A stretch of 64,000 bases of DNA. It comes from Rhizobium etli CFN 42. Its GTDB lineage: Bacteria; Pseudomonadota; Alphaproteobacteria; Rhizobiales; Rhizobiaceae. The translations under genes and the position numbers were made by a program. Positions 20,142-28,762 of the stretch are shown piece after piece. Location: contig NC_007761.1 of assembly GCF_000092045.1 (NCBI RefSeq), positions 4,163,501-4,227,500 of the forward strand, given 5' to 3'. Position 1 is the first letter of the stretch; every line of letters starts with the position of its first letter. The notes under the pieces are model-generated. The model saw nothing but the letters and a program-made list of their open reading frames with translations. It did no database searches and had not been told where the DNA came from.

Positions 20142-20345
20142 CTACCGCTGCCCGCCGTCGGGCTCGAACGACGCCGCATGCGCCTCGACGATAGCGGCGG
20201 TGATGACCTTTCTCAGCTCGTAGACCAGCGAGCGGGACCGTTTGCGATCCAGATCCTGTGCCGCTTTTGCAAGACTAAGGCCTTCGTTGAGGACAATATG
20301 ATGGGCCCGTGCCAGCGCCCAACTTTCAATATCAGCATTGATCAT
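20142..20345 (-). CDS. Small hypothetical protein
   Basis: 67 aa from [19 protein letters not shown] lies nine bases ahead of this ATG, whereas an ATG 21 bases further upstream has no such site. The product is helical and charged, with a pattern ([28 protein letters not shown]) that could be a small helix-turn-helix-like fold, though I cannot name a family. No signal peptide or membrane helix. It lies 112 bases upstream of dapF on the same strand. Codon use is like its neighbours. Reality is moderately supported; function unknown. Confidence 0.5.
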   Translation of the reverse strand: MINADIESWALARAHHIVLNEGLSLAKAAQDLDRKRSRSLVYELRKVITAAIVEAHAASFEPDGGQR

Positions 20346-20552
20346 TCGATATCTCCGCCGGATCATCCGGCATCAAGGATATTCACGAATCATTTTACAG
20401 GACGCACTTAAGTAGAAAATAGAATCACAAGCAGAAGATTTTGCAACTCGCCTGAATAGCGAATTTGAACTGTGGGCGGGAATTTAACCGCTCGCCCCTA
20501 CGTGGCACCGCTTCCGAAAAGCCTGCAGTGGAATCATCCGCCCGCATTCGCC

Positions 20553-20581
20553 TTGACTTTCCCGCCGCTTTCCTGTTTATC
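20553..20581 (+). promoter_or_regulatory. Probable sigma-70 promoter upstream of ffh
   Basis: TTGACT (20553-20558) and TTTATC (20576-20581) have an exact 17-base spacer, placing the start near 20588. The sequence from here to the ffh ATG is a 180-base leader containing two hairpins. Confidence 0.55.
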
Positions 20582-20587
20582 GCGCCC

Positions 20588-20684
20588 AATCCGCGACGAG
20601 CCGCATGACTCCGAGCCGCCGACCGGGACCTGAGATCCCGGAGGTCAACACCCGACAGCGCGATGCGCCCTCGGGTGCTTTTTG
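20588..20684 (+). ncRNA. Candidate short RNA or attenuated leader upstream of ffh
   Basis: Between the predicted start site and ffh are two stems: CCGGGA/TCCCGG at 20623-20641, and CACCCGA/TCGGGTG at 20649-20677 with an inner GCGC-gat-GCGC, followed by CTTTTT. The second has the form of an intrinsic terminator 84 bases before the ffh ATG. The predicted transcript would be about 95 nt. It lacks the GGAA-tetraloop core of SRP RNA, so it is not ffs. The stretch 20370-20550 before the promoter shows nothing I can call. Confidence 0.4.
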
Positions 20685-20767
20685 GCTTTGCGTCTTGTTT
20701 TCGTCAAGGAAAAGCACGACGTTTCCGGGCAGATCGAACCCGCCCGAAACGTATCAAGGAAGAGCCG

Positions 20768-22345
20768 ATGTTTGAAAACCTCCAGGACCGTCTTGGATCC
20801 ATTCTGAATGGACTGACAGGCCGTGGCGCGCTTTCGGAAGCCGATGTCTCCGCAGCGCTGCGCGAGGTTCGCCGTGCGCTGCTCGAAGCAGACGTCGCGC
20901 TCGATGTCGTGCGCTCCTTCACCGACCGCGTGCGTGAAAAGGCTGTCGGCGCCGAGATCCTGAAGTCGATCAAGCCCGGCCAGATGGTCGTCAAGATCGT
21001 CCATGACGAACTGATCGAGATGCTCGGCGGCGAAGGTGTCGGCATCGATCTGCATGCGCCCGCGCCCGTGGTCGTGATGATGGTCGGCCTGCAGGGCTCC
21101 GGCAAGACGACGACAACTGCCAAGATCGCCCATCGCCTGTCGACGCGCGAGAAGAAGAAAGTGCTGATGGCGTCGCTCGACACGCGCCGTCCGGCAGCCC
21201 AGGAGCAGCTTCGCCAGCTCGGCGCCCAGGCCAGCATCGACACGCTGCCTGTTATCACTGGCCAGTCGCCGACCGATATCGCCGCCCGTGCGGTGCAGGC
21301 GGCCAAGCTCGGCGGCCATGACGTCGTCATCCTCGATACCGCCGGCCGCACCCATATCGACGAGCCCTTGATGGTCGAGATGGCCGACATCAAGAAGCGC
21401 TCGAACCCGCATGAAATCCTGCTGGTCGCCGACAGCTTGACCGGCCAGGATGCCGTCAACCTCGCCCGCAACTTCGATGAACGCGTCGGCATCACCGGTC
21501 TGGTGCTGACCCGCATGGACGGCGACGGCCGTGGCGGTGCTGCCCTGTCGATGCGCGCCGTCACCGGCAAGCCGATCAAGCTGATCGGCGTCGGCGAGAA
21601 GATGAGCGAGCTCGAGGAATTCCATCCCCGCCGCATCGCCGACCGCATCCTCGGCATGGGCGACATCGTCTCGCTCGTCGAGCGCGCGGCTGAGAACATC
21701 GACGCCGAGAAGGCGGCCGCCATGGCCGCCAAGATGGCCAAGGGCAAGTTCGATCTCGACGACCTCGCCGATCAGTTGCGCCAGATGCAGAAGATGGGCG
21801 GCATGGGCGGCATCATGGGGATGATGCCCGGCATGGCGGGCATGAAGGACAAGATGGCTGCCGCCGGCCTCGACGACAAGCTGTTCGGCCGCCAGATTGC
21901 CATCATCCAGTCGATGACCAAGGCCGAGCGCGCCAATCCCGACCTCCTCAAGCATTCGCGCAAGAAGCGCATCGCCGCCGGCTCCGGCACCGATGCCGCC
22001 GCCATCAACAAGCTTCTGAAGATGCACCGCCAGATGGCCGACATGATGAAGATGATGGGCGGCAAGGGCAAAGGCGGCATGATGAAGCAGATGATGAGCG
22101 GCCTTGCCGGCAAGATGGGGCTTGGCAGCGGCATGGGTGGCGGCATGCCCGATCTCTCGAATATCGATCCCCGGCAGCTCGAAGCCCTGCAGAAGCAGGC
22201 CGAAGCGGCGGGGCTTGGAAAGCCGGGTGGGGGTATGCCCGGTCTCGGCGGTCTGCCGGGTGGTTTGCCTGGCCTCGGCGGCGCCAAGCTGCCGGGCCTC
22301 GGCGGTGGTTTCCCGGGATTGCCCGGTTTGCCGAAGAAGAAGTGA
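20768..22345 (+). CDS. ffh: Signal recognition particle protein Ffh
   Basis: 525 aa from MFENLQDRLGSILNGL, with AAGGAAGAG upstream. N and G domains carry G1 GLQGSGKTTTTAKIA (about residues 106-120), DTRRPAAQEQL, DTAGRTHIDE and TRMDGDGRGG. The C-terminal M domain is methionine-rich (GGMGGIMGMMPGMAGM, QMADMMKMMGGKG) and contains the RNA-binding HSRKKRIAAGSG. The tail is an extended Gly/Leu/Pro repeat, longer than in E. coli Ffh. It binds signal sequences and 4.5S RNA; its receptor FtsY is encoded nearby. It heads the ffh, chorismate mutase, rpsP, rimM, trmD, rplS cluster. Confidence 0.97.
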   Translation: MFENLQDRLGSILNGLTGRGALSEADVSAALREVRRALLEADVALDVVRSFTDRVREKAVGAEILKSIKPGQMVVKIVHDELIEMLGGEGVGIDLHAPAPVVVMMVGLQGSGKTTTTAKIAHRLSTREKKKVLMASLDTRRPAAQEQLRQLGAQASIDTLPVITGQSPTDIAARAVQAAKLGGHDVVILDTAGRTHIDEPLMVEMADIKKRSNPHEILLVADSLTGQDAVNLARNFDERVGITGLVLTRMDGDGRGGAALSMRAVTGKPIKLIGVGEKMSELEEFHPRRIADRILGMGDIVSLVERAAENIDAEKAAAMAAKMAKGKFDLDDLADQLRQMQKMGGMGGIMGMMPGMAGMKDKMAAAGLDDKLFGRQIAIIQSMTKAERANPDLLKHSRKKRIAAGSGTDAAAINKLLKMHRQMADMMKMMGGKGKGGMMKQMMSGLAGKMGLGSGMGGGMPDLSNIDPRQLEALQKQAEAAGLGKPGGGMPGLGGLPGGLPGLGGAKLPGLGGGFPGLPGLPKKK

Positions 22346-22361
22346 AAGGATCGCTTGCCCC

Positions 22362-22682
22362 ATGATTGATCCAGACGTCAAAGCCCAGCTCGCGAGCTAT
22401 CGTCAGTCGATCGACAACATCGATGCCGCTCTCGTGCACATGCTGGCCGAACGCTTCCGCTGCACTAAAGAGGTCGGCGTGCTGAAGGCCAAATACAATC
22501 TGCCGCCGGCCGATCCGGCGCGCGAGGAATACCAGATCGAACGCCTTCGCCAGCTGGCGAAGGCCGCCAATCTGGATCCGGATTTCGCCGAGAAGTTCCT
22601 GAACTTCGTCATCAAGGAAGTCATCCGGCATCATGAGCAGATCGCTGCGGATCACGCTGAACAGAGCGCCGCAGCCCGATAA
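22362..22682 (+). CDS. Chorismate mutase, AroQ type
   Basis: 106 aa, all-helical. It carries the AroQ active-site pattern: SYRQSIDNIDAALVHMLAERF with the N-terminal Arg, KEVGVLKAKYNLPPADPAREE with Lys and Arg, and FLNFVIKEVIRHHEQI. It converts chorismate to prephenate for Phe and Tyr synthesis. It is monofunctional, with no prephenate dehydratase domain. The gene sits 16 bases after ffh and 48 before rpsP, an arrangement retained in many Alphaproteobacteria. No signal peptide, so it is the cytoplasmic type rather than the exported *AroQ. Confidence 0.88.
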   Translation: MIDPDVKAQLASYRQSIDNIDAALVHMLAERFRCTKEVGVLKAKYNLPPADPAREEYQIERLRQLAKAANLDPDFAEKFLNFVIKEVIRHHEQIAADHAEQSAAAR

Positions 22683-22730
22683 CCCTACCGCCTCACAAAG
22701 CGGTCAAGAAAAGCCTAAGGAGTAAAGAAC

Positions 22731-23099
22731 ATGGCACTGAAAATTCGTCTCGCCCGCGGTGGCTCCAAGAAGCGCCCGTACTACCACGTCGTTCTCGCCG
22801 ATGCGCGCAGCCCGCGTGACGGCCGCTTTCTCGAAAACCTCGGTTCCTGGAACCCGATGCTCGCCAAGGACGACGAGAAGCGCGTTCAGCTGAACGCCGA
22901 GCGCATCAAGCACTGGCTCGACAACGGTGCCCAGCCGACCGACCGCGTTCTGCGCTTCCTCAATGAAGCCGGCGTTGCCAAGCGCGAAGCCAAGAACAAC
23001 CCGATCAAGGCAAAGCCCGGCAAGCGCGCCCAGGAACGCGCCGCCGAAAAGGCTCAGAAGGCCGCTGACGCCGCTGCTGCTGCCGACGCCGCAGAATAA
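22731..23099 (+). CDS. rpsP: 30S ribosomal protein S16
   Basis: 122 aa, with the universal N-terminus [35 protein letters not shown]. The C-terminal 40 residues are a Lys/Ala-rich extension ([23 protein letters not shown]) seen in rhizobial S16. S16 helps assemble the central and 5' domains of 16S rRNA. RBS AAGGAG is seven to eight bases before the ATG. A strong terminator-like hairpin follows, so rpsP can be made in excess over rimM and trmD. Confidence 0.97.
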   Translation: MALKIRLARGGSKKRPYYHVVLADARSPRDGRFLENLGSWNPMLAKDDEKRVQLNAERIKHWLDNGAQPTDRVLRFLNEAGVAKREAKNNPIKAKPGKRAQERAAEKAQKAADAAAAADAAE

Positions 23100-23118
23100 T
23101 CGGGGGCTTCCCCAATCG

Positions 23119-23153
23119 AACGGGCGGCATGGCGACATGCCGCCCGTTTTCAT
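23119..23153 (+). terminator. Strong hairpin between rpsP and rimM
   Basis: ACGGGCGGCATG and CATGCCGCCCGT form a perfect 12-bp stem around GCGA, followed by TTTCATTT. It could terminate most rpsP transcripts or protect their 3' end. rimM starts 63 bases further on with no obvious promoter of its own. Confidence 0.78.
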
Positions 23154-23215
23154 TTCCAATTACCCGCACTTCGTTTATGAGAAACCTGTCTTTCCGGCTT
23201 CACATGAAGGAACCC

Positions 23216-23782
23216 ATGACAAAGCTTGAAAACCCCGTTCTGATGGCGACGATCGGCGGCGCGCAGGGGCTGCGCGGCGAAGTGCGCGCCAAGGCCTACA
23301 CGGCCGATCCCACCGCGCTCGGCGATTACGGCCTTTTGCACAGCACGGACGGACGCAGCTTCGAAATCCTCGAAATCCGCGAGATGAAGAACGTCGTCGT
23401 CGTCCGCTTCCGCGGCATCAACGACCGCAACGCCGCCGAAGCGCTGAACGGACTTGAACTCTACATCGAGCGAGATAACCTGCCGGACGAGGAACTCGAG
23501 GACGACGAATTCTATTATGCCGATCTCGAAGGGCTCGAAGCGCTTGATGACAAGGGCGTCAGCTACGGAACGGTCACCGGCGTCTTCGATTTCGGCGCCG
23601 GCGATCTCCTGGAGCTCAAGGGACCGGGCAAGCGCCCCGTTCTCATTCCCTTCTCGGAAGCCTCTGTGCTGGAAATCGATCTCGAAGCCGGCACGCTCCT
23701 GATCGATCCGCTTGCGGCGGGACTGGTCGACGACCCCGAGCTTTCGCAGTTCACTGCGGGCAAGCCGAAAAAGAAGAAGTAA
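23216..23782 (+). CDS. rimM: Ribosome maturation factor RimM
   Basis: 188 aa from [29 protein letters not shown] sits six bases ahead. The N-terminal RimM domain shows [16 protein letters not shown] and the C-terminal PRC-barrel-like half [15 protein letters not shown] ... [20 protein letters not shown]. RimM binds S19 and assists 16S rRNA processing and 30S head maturation. The stop and the trmD start share one base (TAATG), giving coupled translation. An in-frame ATG further upstream falls in the rpsP terminator and is rejected. Confidence 0.95.
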   Translation: MTKLENPVLMATIGGAQGLRGEVRAKAYTADPTALGDYGLLHSTDGRSFEILEIREMKNVVVVRFRGINDRNAAEALNGLELYIERDNLPDEELEDDEFYYADLEGLEALDDKGVSYGTVTGVFDFGAGDLLELKGPGKRPVLIPFSEASVLEIDLEAGTLLIDPLAAGLVDDPELSQFTAGKPKKKK

Positions 23783-24483
23783 TGGCTTTCCGGGCGCGCG
23801 TACTGACACTTTATCCGGAAATGTTTCCGGGGCATCTTGGCTTCTCGCTCGCCGGCAAGGCGATGGAGCGTGGGCAATGGTCGCTGGATCTGGTGCAGAT
23901 TCGCGATTTCGCCACCGACAGACACCGCACCGTCGATGACACGCCGGCCGGCGGCGGCGCCGGCATGGTGCTGAAGGCTGACGTTCTCGCCCGCGCGATC
24001 GACAGTGCCGGTGAAAATGACCCCCGCCCGCGCCTGCTGATGAGCCCGCGTGGCCGGCCGCTGACGCAGCAGCGCGTGCGCGAGCTTGCGGCGGGTGACG
24101 GCGTCGTTATCGTCTGCGGCCGCTTCGAGGGCGTCGACCAGCGGGTGATCGAAGCGCGCGGACTGGAAGAGGTCTCGGTCGGCGACTACGTGCTGTCGGG
24201 CGGCGAGCCGGCGGCGCTGATCGTGCTCGATGCGATCATCCGCATCCTGCCCGGCGTGATGGGCAACGATCTTTCCGGCCTGCATGAAAGCTTCGAAGGC
24301 GGACTGCTGGAACATCCGCATTATACGAGGCCGCAGGAGTGGGAAGGCCGGGAAATCCCCTCCATTCTGACATCCGGCAACCACGGCGCCATCGAAAAGT
24401 GGCGCCACGAGGAGGCGGTGCGGCTGACGCGGGAGCGGCGGCCGGATCTCTTCGAAAAGGTTGAATCAGAGAAAAACGGCTGA
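23782..24483 (+). CDS. trmD: tRNA (guanine-37-N1)-methyltransferase
   Basis: 233 aa SPOUT methyltransferase. The N-terminal trefoil-knot domain contains VRTL-like [19 protein letters not shown], the glycine-rich [18 protein letters not shown] and the knot [28 protein letters not shown]. The C-terminal half includes [21 protein letters not shown]. It methylates G37 of tRNAs reading CNN codons, preventing +1 frameshifting. The order rpsP-rimM-trmD-rplS is conserved widely. A 212-base gap precedes rplS, suggesting that rplS has additional control. Confidence 0.97.
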   Translation: MAFRARVLTLYPEMFPGHLGFSLAGKAMERGQWSLDLVQIRDFATDRHRTVDDTPAGGGAGMVLKADVLARAIDSAGENDPRPRLLMSPRGRPLTQQRVRELAAGDGVVIVCGRFEGVDQRVIEARGLEEVSVGDYVLSGGEPAALIVLDAIIRILPGVMGNDLSGLHESFEGGLLEHPHYTRPQEWEGREIPSILTSGNHGAIEKWRHEEAVRLTRERRPDLFEKVESEKNG

Positions 24484-24695
24484 TTCCACCCTCCTCTTCA
24501 CAAAAATGTCGTGCGAGGGATGACAAGCTCCGGCCTTTCGTGTATTGGCGCACGCGGAAATGGGGTTAGCCCCGTCTGCCAGCAAACAAAGAATGGCGAA
24601 TCCGCTCCCGCCCTTGAAGGGCAAAATCCTGAGGCTGGCCCAAAGGATCCGTGTCGAGCGCTCTGGCTGTTTCAGAAGAACCAAAGGTTAAGACG

Positions 24696-25232
24696 ATGAA
24701 CATCATTCAGCAGCTCGAGGCCGAACAGGCCGCCAAGATCGAAGCCAAGCGCACCCTCCCCGAATTCTCCCCGGGCGACACCGTCCGCGTCAACGTGAAG
24801 GTCACGGAAGGCAATCGTACCCGCGTTCAGGCCTATGAAGGCGTCTGCATCGCCCGCTCCGGCGGCGGCCTGCAGGAAAACTTCACGGTTCGCAAGATCT
24901 CCTACGGCGAAGGCGTCGAGCGCGTATTCCCGGTCTACTCGCCGATGATCGAAAGCGTCGACGTCGTCCGCCGCGGTAAGGTCCGTCGCGCCAAGCTCTA
25001 CTACCTGCGTGACCGTCGCGGCAAGTCTGCTCGTATCGTTGAAGACACCGGCGTTCGCGCCCGCAAGCTCAACGACGCCGAACGCGCCGCCGTTGCCGAG
25101 GAAAAGGCACGCATCGACGCTGAAAAGGTTGCAGCCGCTCAGGCGCTCGCCGCCGAAAAGGCAGCGGCAGAAGCTGCGGAAGCCAAGGCCGCCGCTGAAG
25201 CAGCAGCAGCCGCTGAAACGGCAGCAGAATAA
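24696..25232 (+). CDS. rplS: 50S ribosomal protein L19
   Basis: 178 aa from [19 protein letters not shown]. The L19 body is residues 1-115, with [13 protein letters not shown] and the basic [23 protein letters not shown]. The remaining 60 residues are an Ala/Glu/Lys helix ([20 protein letters not shown] onward) typical of rhizobial L19 and absent from E. coli. L19 lies at the 30S-50S interface. An earlier in-frame ATG lacks a ribosome-binding site and has unrelated residues. A terminator follows closely. Confidence 0.97.
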   Translation: MNIIQQLEAEQAAKIEAKRTLPEFSPGDTVRVNVKVTEGNRTRVQAYEGVCIARSGGGLQENFTVRKISYGEGVERVFPVYSPMIESVDVVRRGKVRRAKLYYLRDRRGKSARIVEDTGVRARKLNDAERAAVAEEKARIDAEKVAAAQALAAEKAAAEAAEAKAAAEAAAAAETAAE

Positions 25233-25256
25233 GATCTGCGAAAAATTCTGTTTCTG

Positions 25257-25291
25257 GAAAGGCGGTCTTCGGATCGCCTTTTCTCTTTTTT
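25257..25291 (+). terminator. Rho-independent terminator of rplS
   Basis: AAAGGCG and CGCCTTT pair, with an inner GUC/GAU stem around TTCG, followed by TCTCTTTTTT. It is 25 bases after the rplS stop. Confidence 0.75.
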
Positions 25292-25370
25292 GCGCGCCCG
25301 AGCAGCCGGCGGCCTTGCCTCGAACCTATCATCCGTGACAATTTTCGCTGTCAATTTTGGAGCCCATCCC

Positions 25371-26168
25371 ATGCTGTTTCGCCGCACCGTTCTTGCGAGC
25401 TTCGCCGCTCTTACGCTTTCGCCCCTGGCCGTATCGGCTGCCGAACTGCCCGATCTCGGCGGCAAGAGCGTCGTCGTCGTCACCGAGAATGCCTATCCGC
25501 CGCTCCAGTTCGTCGATCCGAAATCCGGCAAGGCGATCGGCTGGGAATATGATGCGATGAACGAGATCGCCAAGCGGCTGAACTTCAAGGTCGAATATCA
25601 GAACACCAGCTGGGACGCGATGATCCAGGCGGTGTCCGACGGCCAGTATAACATCGGCATGACCGGCATCACCATCAAGGACGACCGCAAGCAGAAAGTC
25701 GACTTCTCCGATCCCTATATGCGTTCGCAACAGTTCATGCTGGTGCGCGGCGACGAGAAGCGTTTCACCGACGCCAAGAGCTTTGCCGCCTTCAACGACG
25801 GTCTGATCGGCGCCCAGCCCGGCACTTCGCCTTTTTATACCGCCGTCTATGAAATCCTCGATGGCAACGAACAGAACCCGCGCATCAAGCTTTTCGAAAC
25901 CTTCGGCGCAACCGTGCAGGCGCTGAAAACAGGCGACGTCGATCTCGTCCTGACCGACAGCGTCGCTGCCAAGGGCTATGTCGATTCCTCGAATGGCGGG
26001 CTGAAAGTGGTCGGCGAACCGCTTGGCACCGAGGACTTCGGCTTCATCTTCCCGAAGGGTTCCGATCTCGTCGGTCCGATCAATGCTGCCATCGCAGAGC
26101 TGAAGGCGGACGGCACCTTCGATGCGCTGAACAAGAAGTGGTTCCTCGACTACAAGATGGGCGAATAA
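25371..26168 (+). CDS. Amino-acid ABC transporter periplasmic binding protein
   Basis: 265 aa, with GGAG ahead of the ATG. The signal peptide [24 protein letters not shown] is followed by a solute-binding family 3 domain: [27 protein letters not shown], then [25 protein letters not shown] and KVDFSDPYM, which line the ligand cleft in polar amino-acid binders. The Arg expected for amino-acid carboxylate binding is not obvious in the usual SDR/TxER motif, since the sequence reads [12 protein letters not shown]. The ligand therefore remains uncertain. The permease follows after 15 bases, but no ATPase is in this cluster. Confidence 0.88.
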   Translation: MLFRRTVLASFAALTLSPLAVSAAELPDLGGKSVVVVTENAYPPLQFVDPKSGKAIGWEYDAMNEIAKRLNFKVEYQNTSWDAMIQAVSDGQYNIGMTGITIKDDRKQKVDFSDPYMRSQQFMLVRGDEKRFTDAKSFAAFNDGLIGAQPGTSPFYTAVYEILDGNEQNPRIKLFETFGATVQALKTGDVDLVLTDSVAAKGYVDSSNGGLKVVGEPLGTEDFGFIFPKGSDLVGPINAAIAELKADGTFDALNKKWFLDYKMGE

Positions 26169-26183
26169 GCCGAGCGATCGCAG

Positions 26184-27002
26184 ATGGCGCCACAACCATT
26201 CCTGCGGCATGAGAAGGACGACCGTCCCTGGTGGCTGGGCGTCCTTATCCTGATCGGCATCCTCCTCGCCGTCGTCATCACCACCAACGACATTTACACG
26301 CAGGTCTTCCGAACCGTAGTGAACGGCGTCGGCGTCACCGTGTTCGTGACGCTCGTCGCCTTCATGCTGGCAACGGTGCTTGGTCTCGGTATCGCGCTGC
26401 TCGGCTTGGCCGACAGCATCGTGCTGCGCCAGATCGCCCGTTTCTACATTGAGATCATCCGCGGCATCCCGATGCTCGTGCTGCTCTTCTACGTCGCCTT
26501 TGTCGGTGCACCGGGTTTTGTTGCATCCTATAACTTCGTCATCACGCCCTTGGTGAAGAGCGGCGTCGCTGAACCGATCCTCGTGCGCGACCTGTCCCTG
26601 ATGTGGCGCGCCATCATCGCGCTGATGATCGGCTATTCCTCCTTCATTGCCGAAATCTTCCGTGCCGGTTTCCAGTCGGTCGATATCGGCCAGATCGAAG
26701 CGGCCAAGTCTCTCGGCCTGTCGCGCTACCGCCGCTTCCGGCTCGTCGTCTTCCCGCAGGCGATCCGGGTTATCTTCCCGCCGCTTTCCAACGACTTCGT
26801 CTCGATGGTGAAGGACTCATCGCTCGTCTCCGTCCTCGGGGTGGCCGATATTACCCAGATGGGCAAGGTCTACGCCTCCGGCTCCTTCCGCTTCTTCGAG
26901 ACCTATTCGATCGTCACCTATATCTACCTGATCCTGACGATCGGCCTGTCGCTTTTTCTGCGGCGGATCGAAAAGAAGATGAAGCAGATGCCGCGGCGCT
27001 GA
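26184..27002 (+). CDS. Amino-acid ABC transporter permease
   Basis: 272 aa of the HisM/GlnP type. Membrane helices are visible around residues 17-40, 50-85, 95-115, 145-165 and 240-260. The EAA loop that contacts the ATPase is QIEAAKSLGLSRYRRFRLVVFPQAIR. The N-terminal RGIPMLVLLFYVAF segment is typical of polar amino-acid permeases. It is paired with the binding protein upstream. An ATPase must be supplied from another locus, or the system shares one. Confidence 0.9.
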   Translation: MAPQPFLRHEKDDRPWWLGVLILIGILLAVVITTNDIYTQVFRTVVNGVGVTVFVTLVAFMLATVLGLGIALLGLADSIVLRQIARFYIEIIRGIPMLVLLFYVAFVGAPGFVASYNFVITPLVKSGVAEPILVRDLSLMWRAIIALMIGYSSFIAEIFRAGFQSVDIGQIEAAKSLGLSRYRRFRLVVFPQAIRVIFPPLSNDFVSMVKDSSLVSVLGVADITQMGKVYASGSFRFFETYSIVTYIYLILTIGLSLFLRRIEKKMKQMPRR

Positions 27003-27020
27003 GCCGCCTTACGATTCGAA

Positions 27021-27049
27021 TTGCCGTTTCGATCAAAAATCGCTATATC
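27021..27049 (+). promoter_or_regulatory. Probable promoter of leuC
   Basis: TTGCCG (27021-27026) and TATATC (27044-27049) are separated by exactly 17 bases. The start site would fall at about 27056, giving a 190-base leader. A small CGAT/ATCG hairpin lies in the spacer. Confidence 0.45.
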
Positions 27050-27055
27050 CAGCGC

Positions 27056-27246
27056 CATGGAATCCAAGTTCAGATGCACTGGCGCGCATATTTTCGTGCT
27101 GCAGGATCATTATCGCCTGCCGGCGCGGTTTTTCGCATGCGTCTCCGGTGCGCTCAACAGCCGACTTCGTTGATCGAATGACGGCCGGCGGAGCCTGATC
27201 CGCTTTTTTCCGATTTTCCAAAGCTTTCAAAAACGGACTTACCGCC
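27056..27246 (+). promoter_or_regulatory. Candidate attenuator leader of leuC
   Basis: The leader holds a possible 38-codon frame (27057-27173, MESKFRCTGAHIF...) whose ATG is almost at the predicted start site. It is followed 15 bases later by a terminator hairpin (27188-27209) just 37 bases before leuC. The frame has four leucine codons but they are scattered, unlike a classic leu leader. A GCCGGC at about 27119 could pair with the GGCCGGC at 27183 and compete with the terminator. Confidence 0.35.
27188..27209 (+). terminator. Intrinsic terminator just upstream of leuC
   Basis: GCGGA-gcctga-TCCGC is followed by six T. It is either the end of the amino-acid ABC operon or a leuC attenuator; the intervening promoter favours the latter. 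Confidence 0.6.
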
Positions 27247-28656
27247 ATGAGCGCACCGCGCACCCTCTACGACAAGATCTGGGACGACCATCTGGTCGAC
27301 GAACAGGCCGACGGAACCTGTCTTCTCTACATCGACCGCCATCTGGTCCACGAAGTCACCTCGCCGCAGGCTTTCGAAGGACTGCGCATGAGCGGCCGCA
27401 AGGTTCGCGCGCCGGAAAAGACGCTCGCCGTCGTCGACCACAACGTTCCGACGTCGCCGGATCGTCATCTCGGCATCAAGAACGAGGAAAGCCGCATCCA
27501 GGTCGAGCAACTCGCCAAGAACGCTGCCGAGTTCAACGTCGAATATTATTCCGAGAACGATAAGCGCCAGGGCATCGTCCACATCATCGGGCCGGAACAG
27601 GGCTTCACCCTGCCGGGCATGACGATCGTCTGCGGCGACAGCCACACCTCCACCCATGGCGCCTTCGGCTCGCTCGCCCACGGCATCGGCACGTCGGAGG
27701 TCGAGCACGTGCTCGCCACCCAGACGCTGATCCAGAAGAAGGCCAAGAACATGCTGGTGCAGGTCGACGGCCAGTTGCCGGCAGGCGTCACCGCCAAGGA
27801 TATCGTTCTGGCCATCATCGGTGAGATCGGCACCGCAGGCGGCACCGGCTACGTCATCGAATATGCCGGCGAAGCGATCCGTTCGCTTTCGATGGAGGGC
27901 CGTATGACGATCTGCAACATGTCAATCGAAGGCGGCGCCCGTGCCGGCCTCATTGCCCCTGACGAAATCACCTTCGAATATATCAAGGGCAAGCCGCGCG
28001 CGCCGAAGGGCGAAGCGCTGGAACAGGCGATCGCTTACTGGAAGACGCTGAAATCAGACGAAGGCGCTCATTTCGACCGTATCGTCAAACTGAACGCCGC
28101 CGAGCTGCCGCCGATCGTCTCCTGGGGCTCCTCGCCTGAGGACGTCGTCTCGGTTCAGGGCATCGTACCGAATCCGGATGAAATCCAGGACGAAACGAAG
28201 CGTGCCTCCAAGTGGCGTGCGCTTGATTATATGGGCCTGAAGCCGGGCACGAAGATGACCGACATCGCTGTCGATCGCGTCTTCATCGGCTCCTGCACCA
28301 ACGGCCGCATCGAAGACCTGCGCGCCGCTGCCAAGGTCGTCGAGGGCAAGACCGTCGCCTCGACTGTCAACGCGATGATCGTTCCGGGCTCCGGCCTCGT
28401 CAAGGAACAGGCGGAAGCCGAAGGCCTCGACAAGATCTTCAAGGCCGCCGGCTTCGACTGGCGCGAGCCGGGCTGCTCCATGTGCCTTGCCATGAACGAC
28501 GACCGCCTGAAGCCGGGCGAGCGTTGCGCCTCAACCTCGAACCGCAATTTCGAAGGCCGTCAGGGATTCAAGGGCCGCACGCATCTCGTGTCGCCGACCA
28601 TGGCCGCCGCCGCCGCGATCGCCGGACACTTCGTCGATATCCGCGAATGGAACTGA
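27247..28656 (+). CDS. leuC: 3-isopropylmalate dehydratase large subunit
   Basis: 469 aa, full length. It isomerises 2- to 3-isopropylmalate in leucine synthesis, with LeuD (not in the window). The 4Fe-4S ligands are Cys350 in [11 protein letters not shown] and Cys410/Cys413 in [12 protein letters not shown]. The substrate motif [20 protein letters not shown] is near residue 131. The N-terminus [17 protein letters not shown] is the family start. leuD is not adjacent; the next gene is on the other strand, as is usual in rhizobia where leuC, leuD and leuB are split. Confidence 0.97.
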   Translation: MSAPRTLYDKIWDDHLVDEQADGTCLLYIDRHLVHEVTSPQAFEGLRMSGRKVRAPEKTLAVVDHNVPTSPDRHLGIKNEESRIQVEQLAKNAAEFNVEYYSENDKRQGIVHIIGPEQGFTLPGMTIVCGDSHTSTHGAFGSLAHGIGTSEVEHVLATQTLIQKKAKNMLVQVDGQLPAGVTAKDIVLAIIGEIGTAGGTGYVIEYAGEAIRSLSMEGRMTICNMSIEGGARAGLIAPDEITFEYIKGKPRAPKGEALEQAIAYWKTLKSDEGAHFDRIVKLNAAELPPIVSWGSSPEDVVSVQGIVPNPDEIQDETKRASKWRALDYMGLKPGTKMTDIAVDRVFIGSCTNGRIEDLRAAAKVVEGKTVASTVNAMIVPGSGLVKEQAEAEGLDKIFKAAGFDWREPGCSMCLAMNDDRLKPGERCASTSNRNFEGRQGFKGRTHLVSPTMAAAAAIAGHFVDIREWN

Positions 28657-28681
28657 CCCTTCCGGCGGAATGAAAGATAAA

Positions 28682-28714
28682 GCCGTCCGATGCGTCTCAG
28701 CGCAACGGGCGGTT
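28682..28714 (+). terminator. Possible terminator of leuC
   Basis: GCCGTCC and GGGCGGT can pair (one G-U) around an 18-base loop, followed by TTTCTATATT. The structure is modest and may also serve the converging aldo/keto reductase gene. Confidence 0.35.
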
Positions 28715-28762
28715 TCTATATTGGAGTGCCGACAGCCGATCGACGCTATTGAGCAACGGCAA

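Noticed and set aside
20588..20684. 4.5S SRP RNA (ffs) next to ffh
   Set aside because: Neither hairpin has the GGAA tetraloop with the asymmetric bulge of SRP domain IV; only the location is suggestive.
27057..27173. 38-codon frame ahead of leuC as a real protein-coding gene
   Set aside because: No ribosome-binding site is possible if transcription starts at about 27056, and there is no leucine run; kept only as part of the leader hypothesis.
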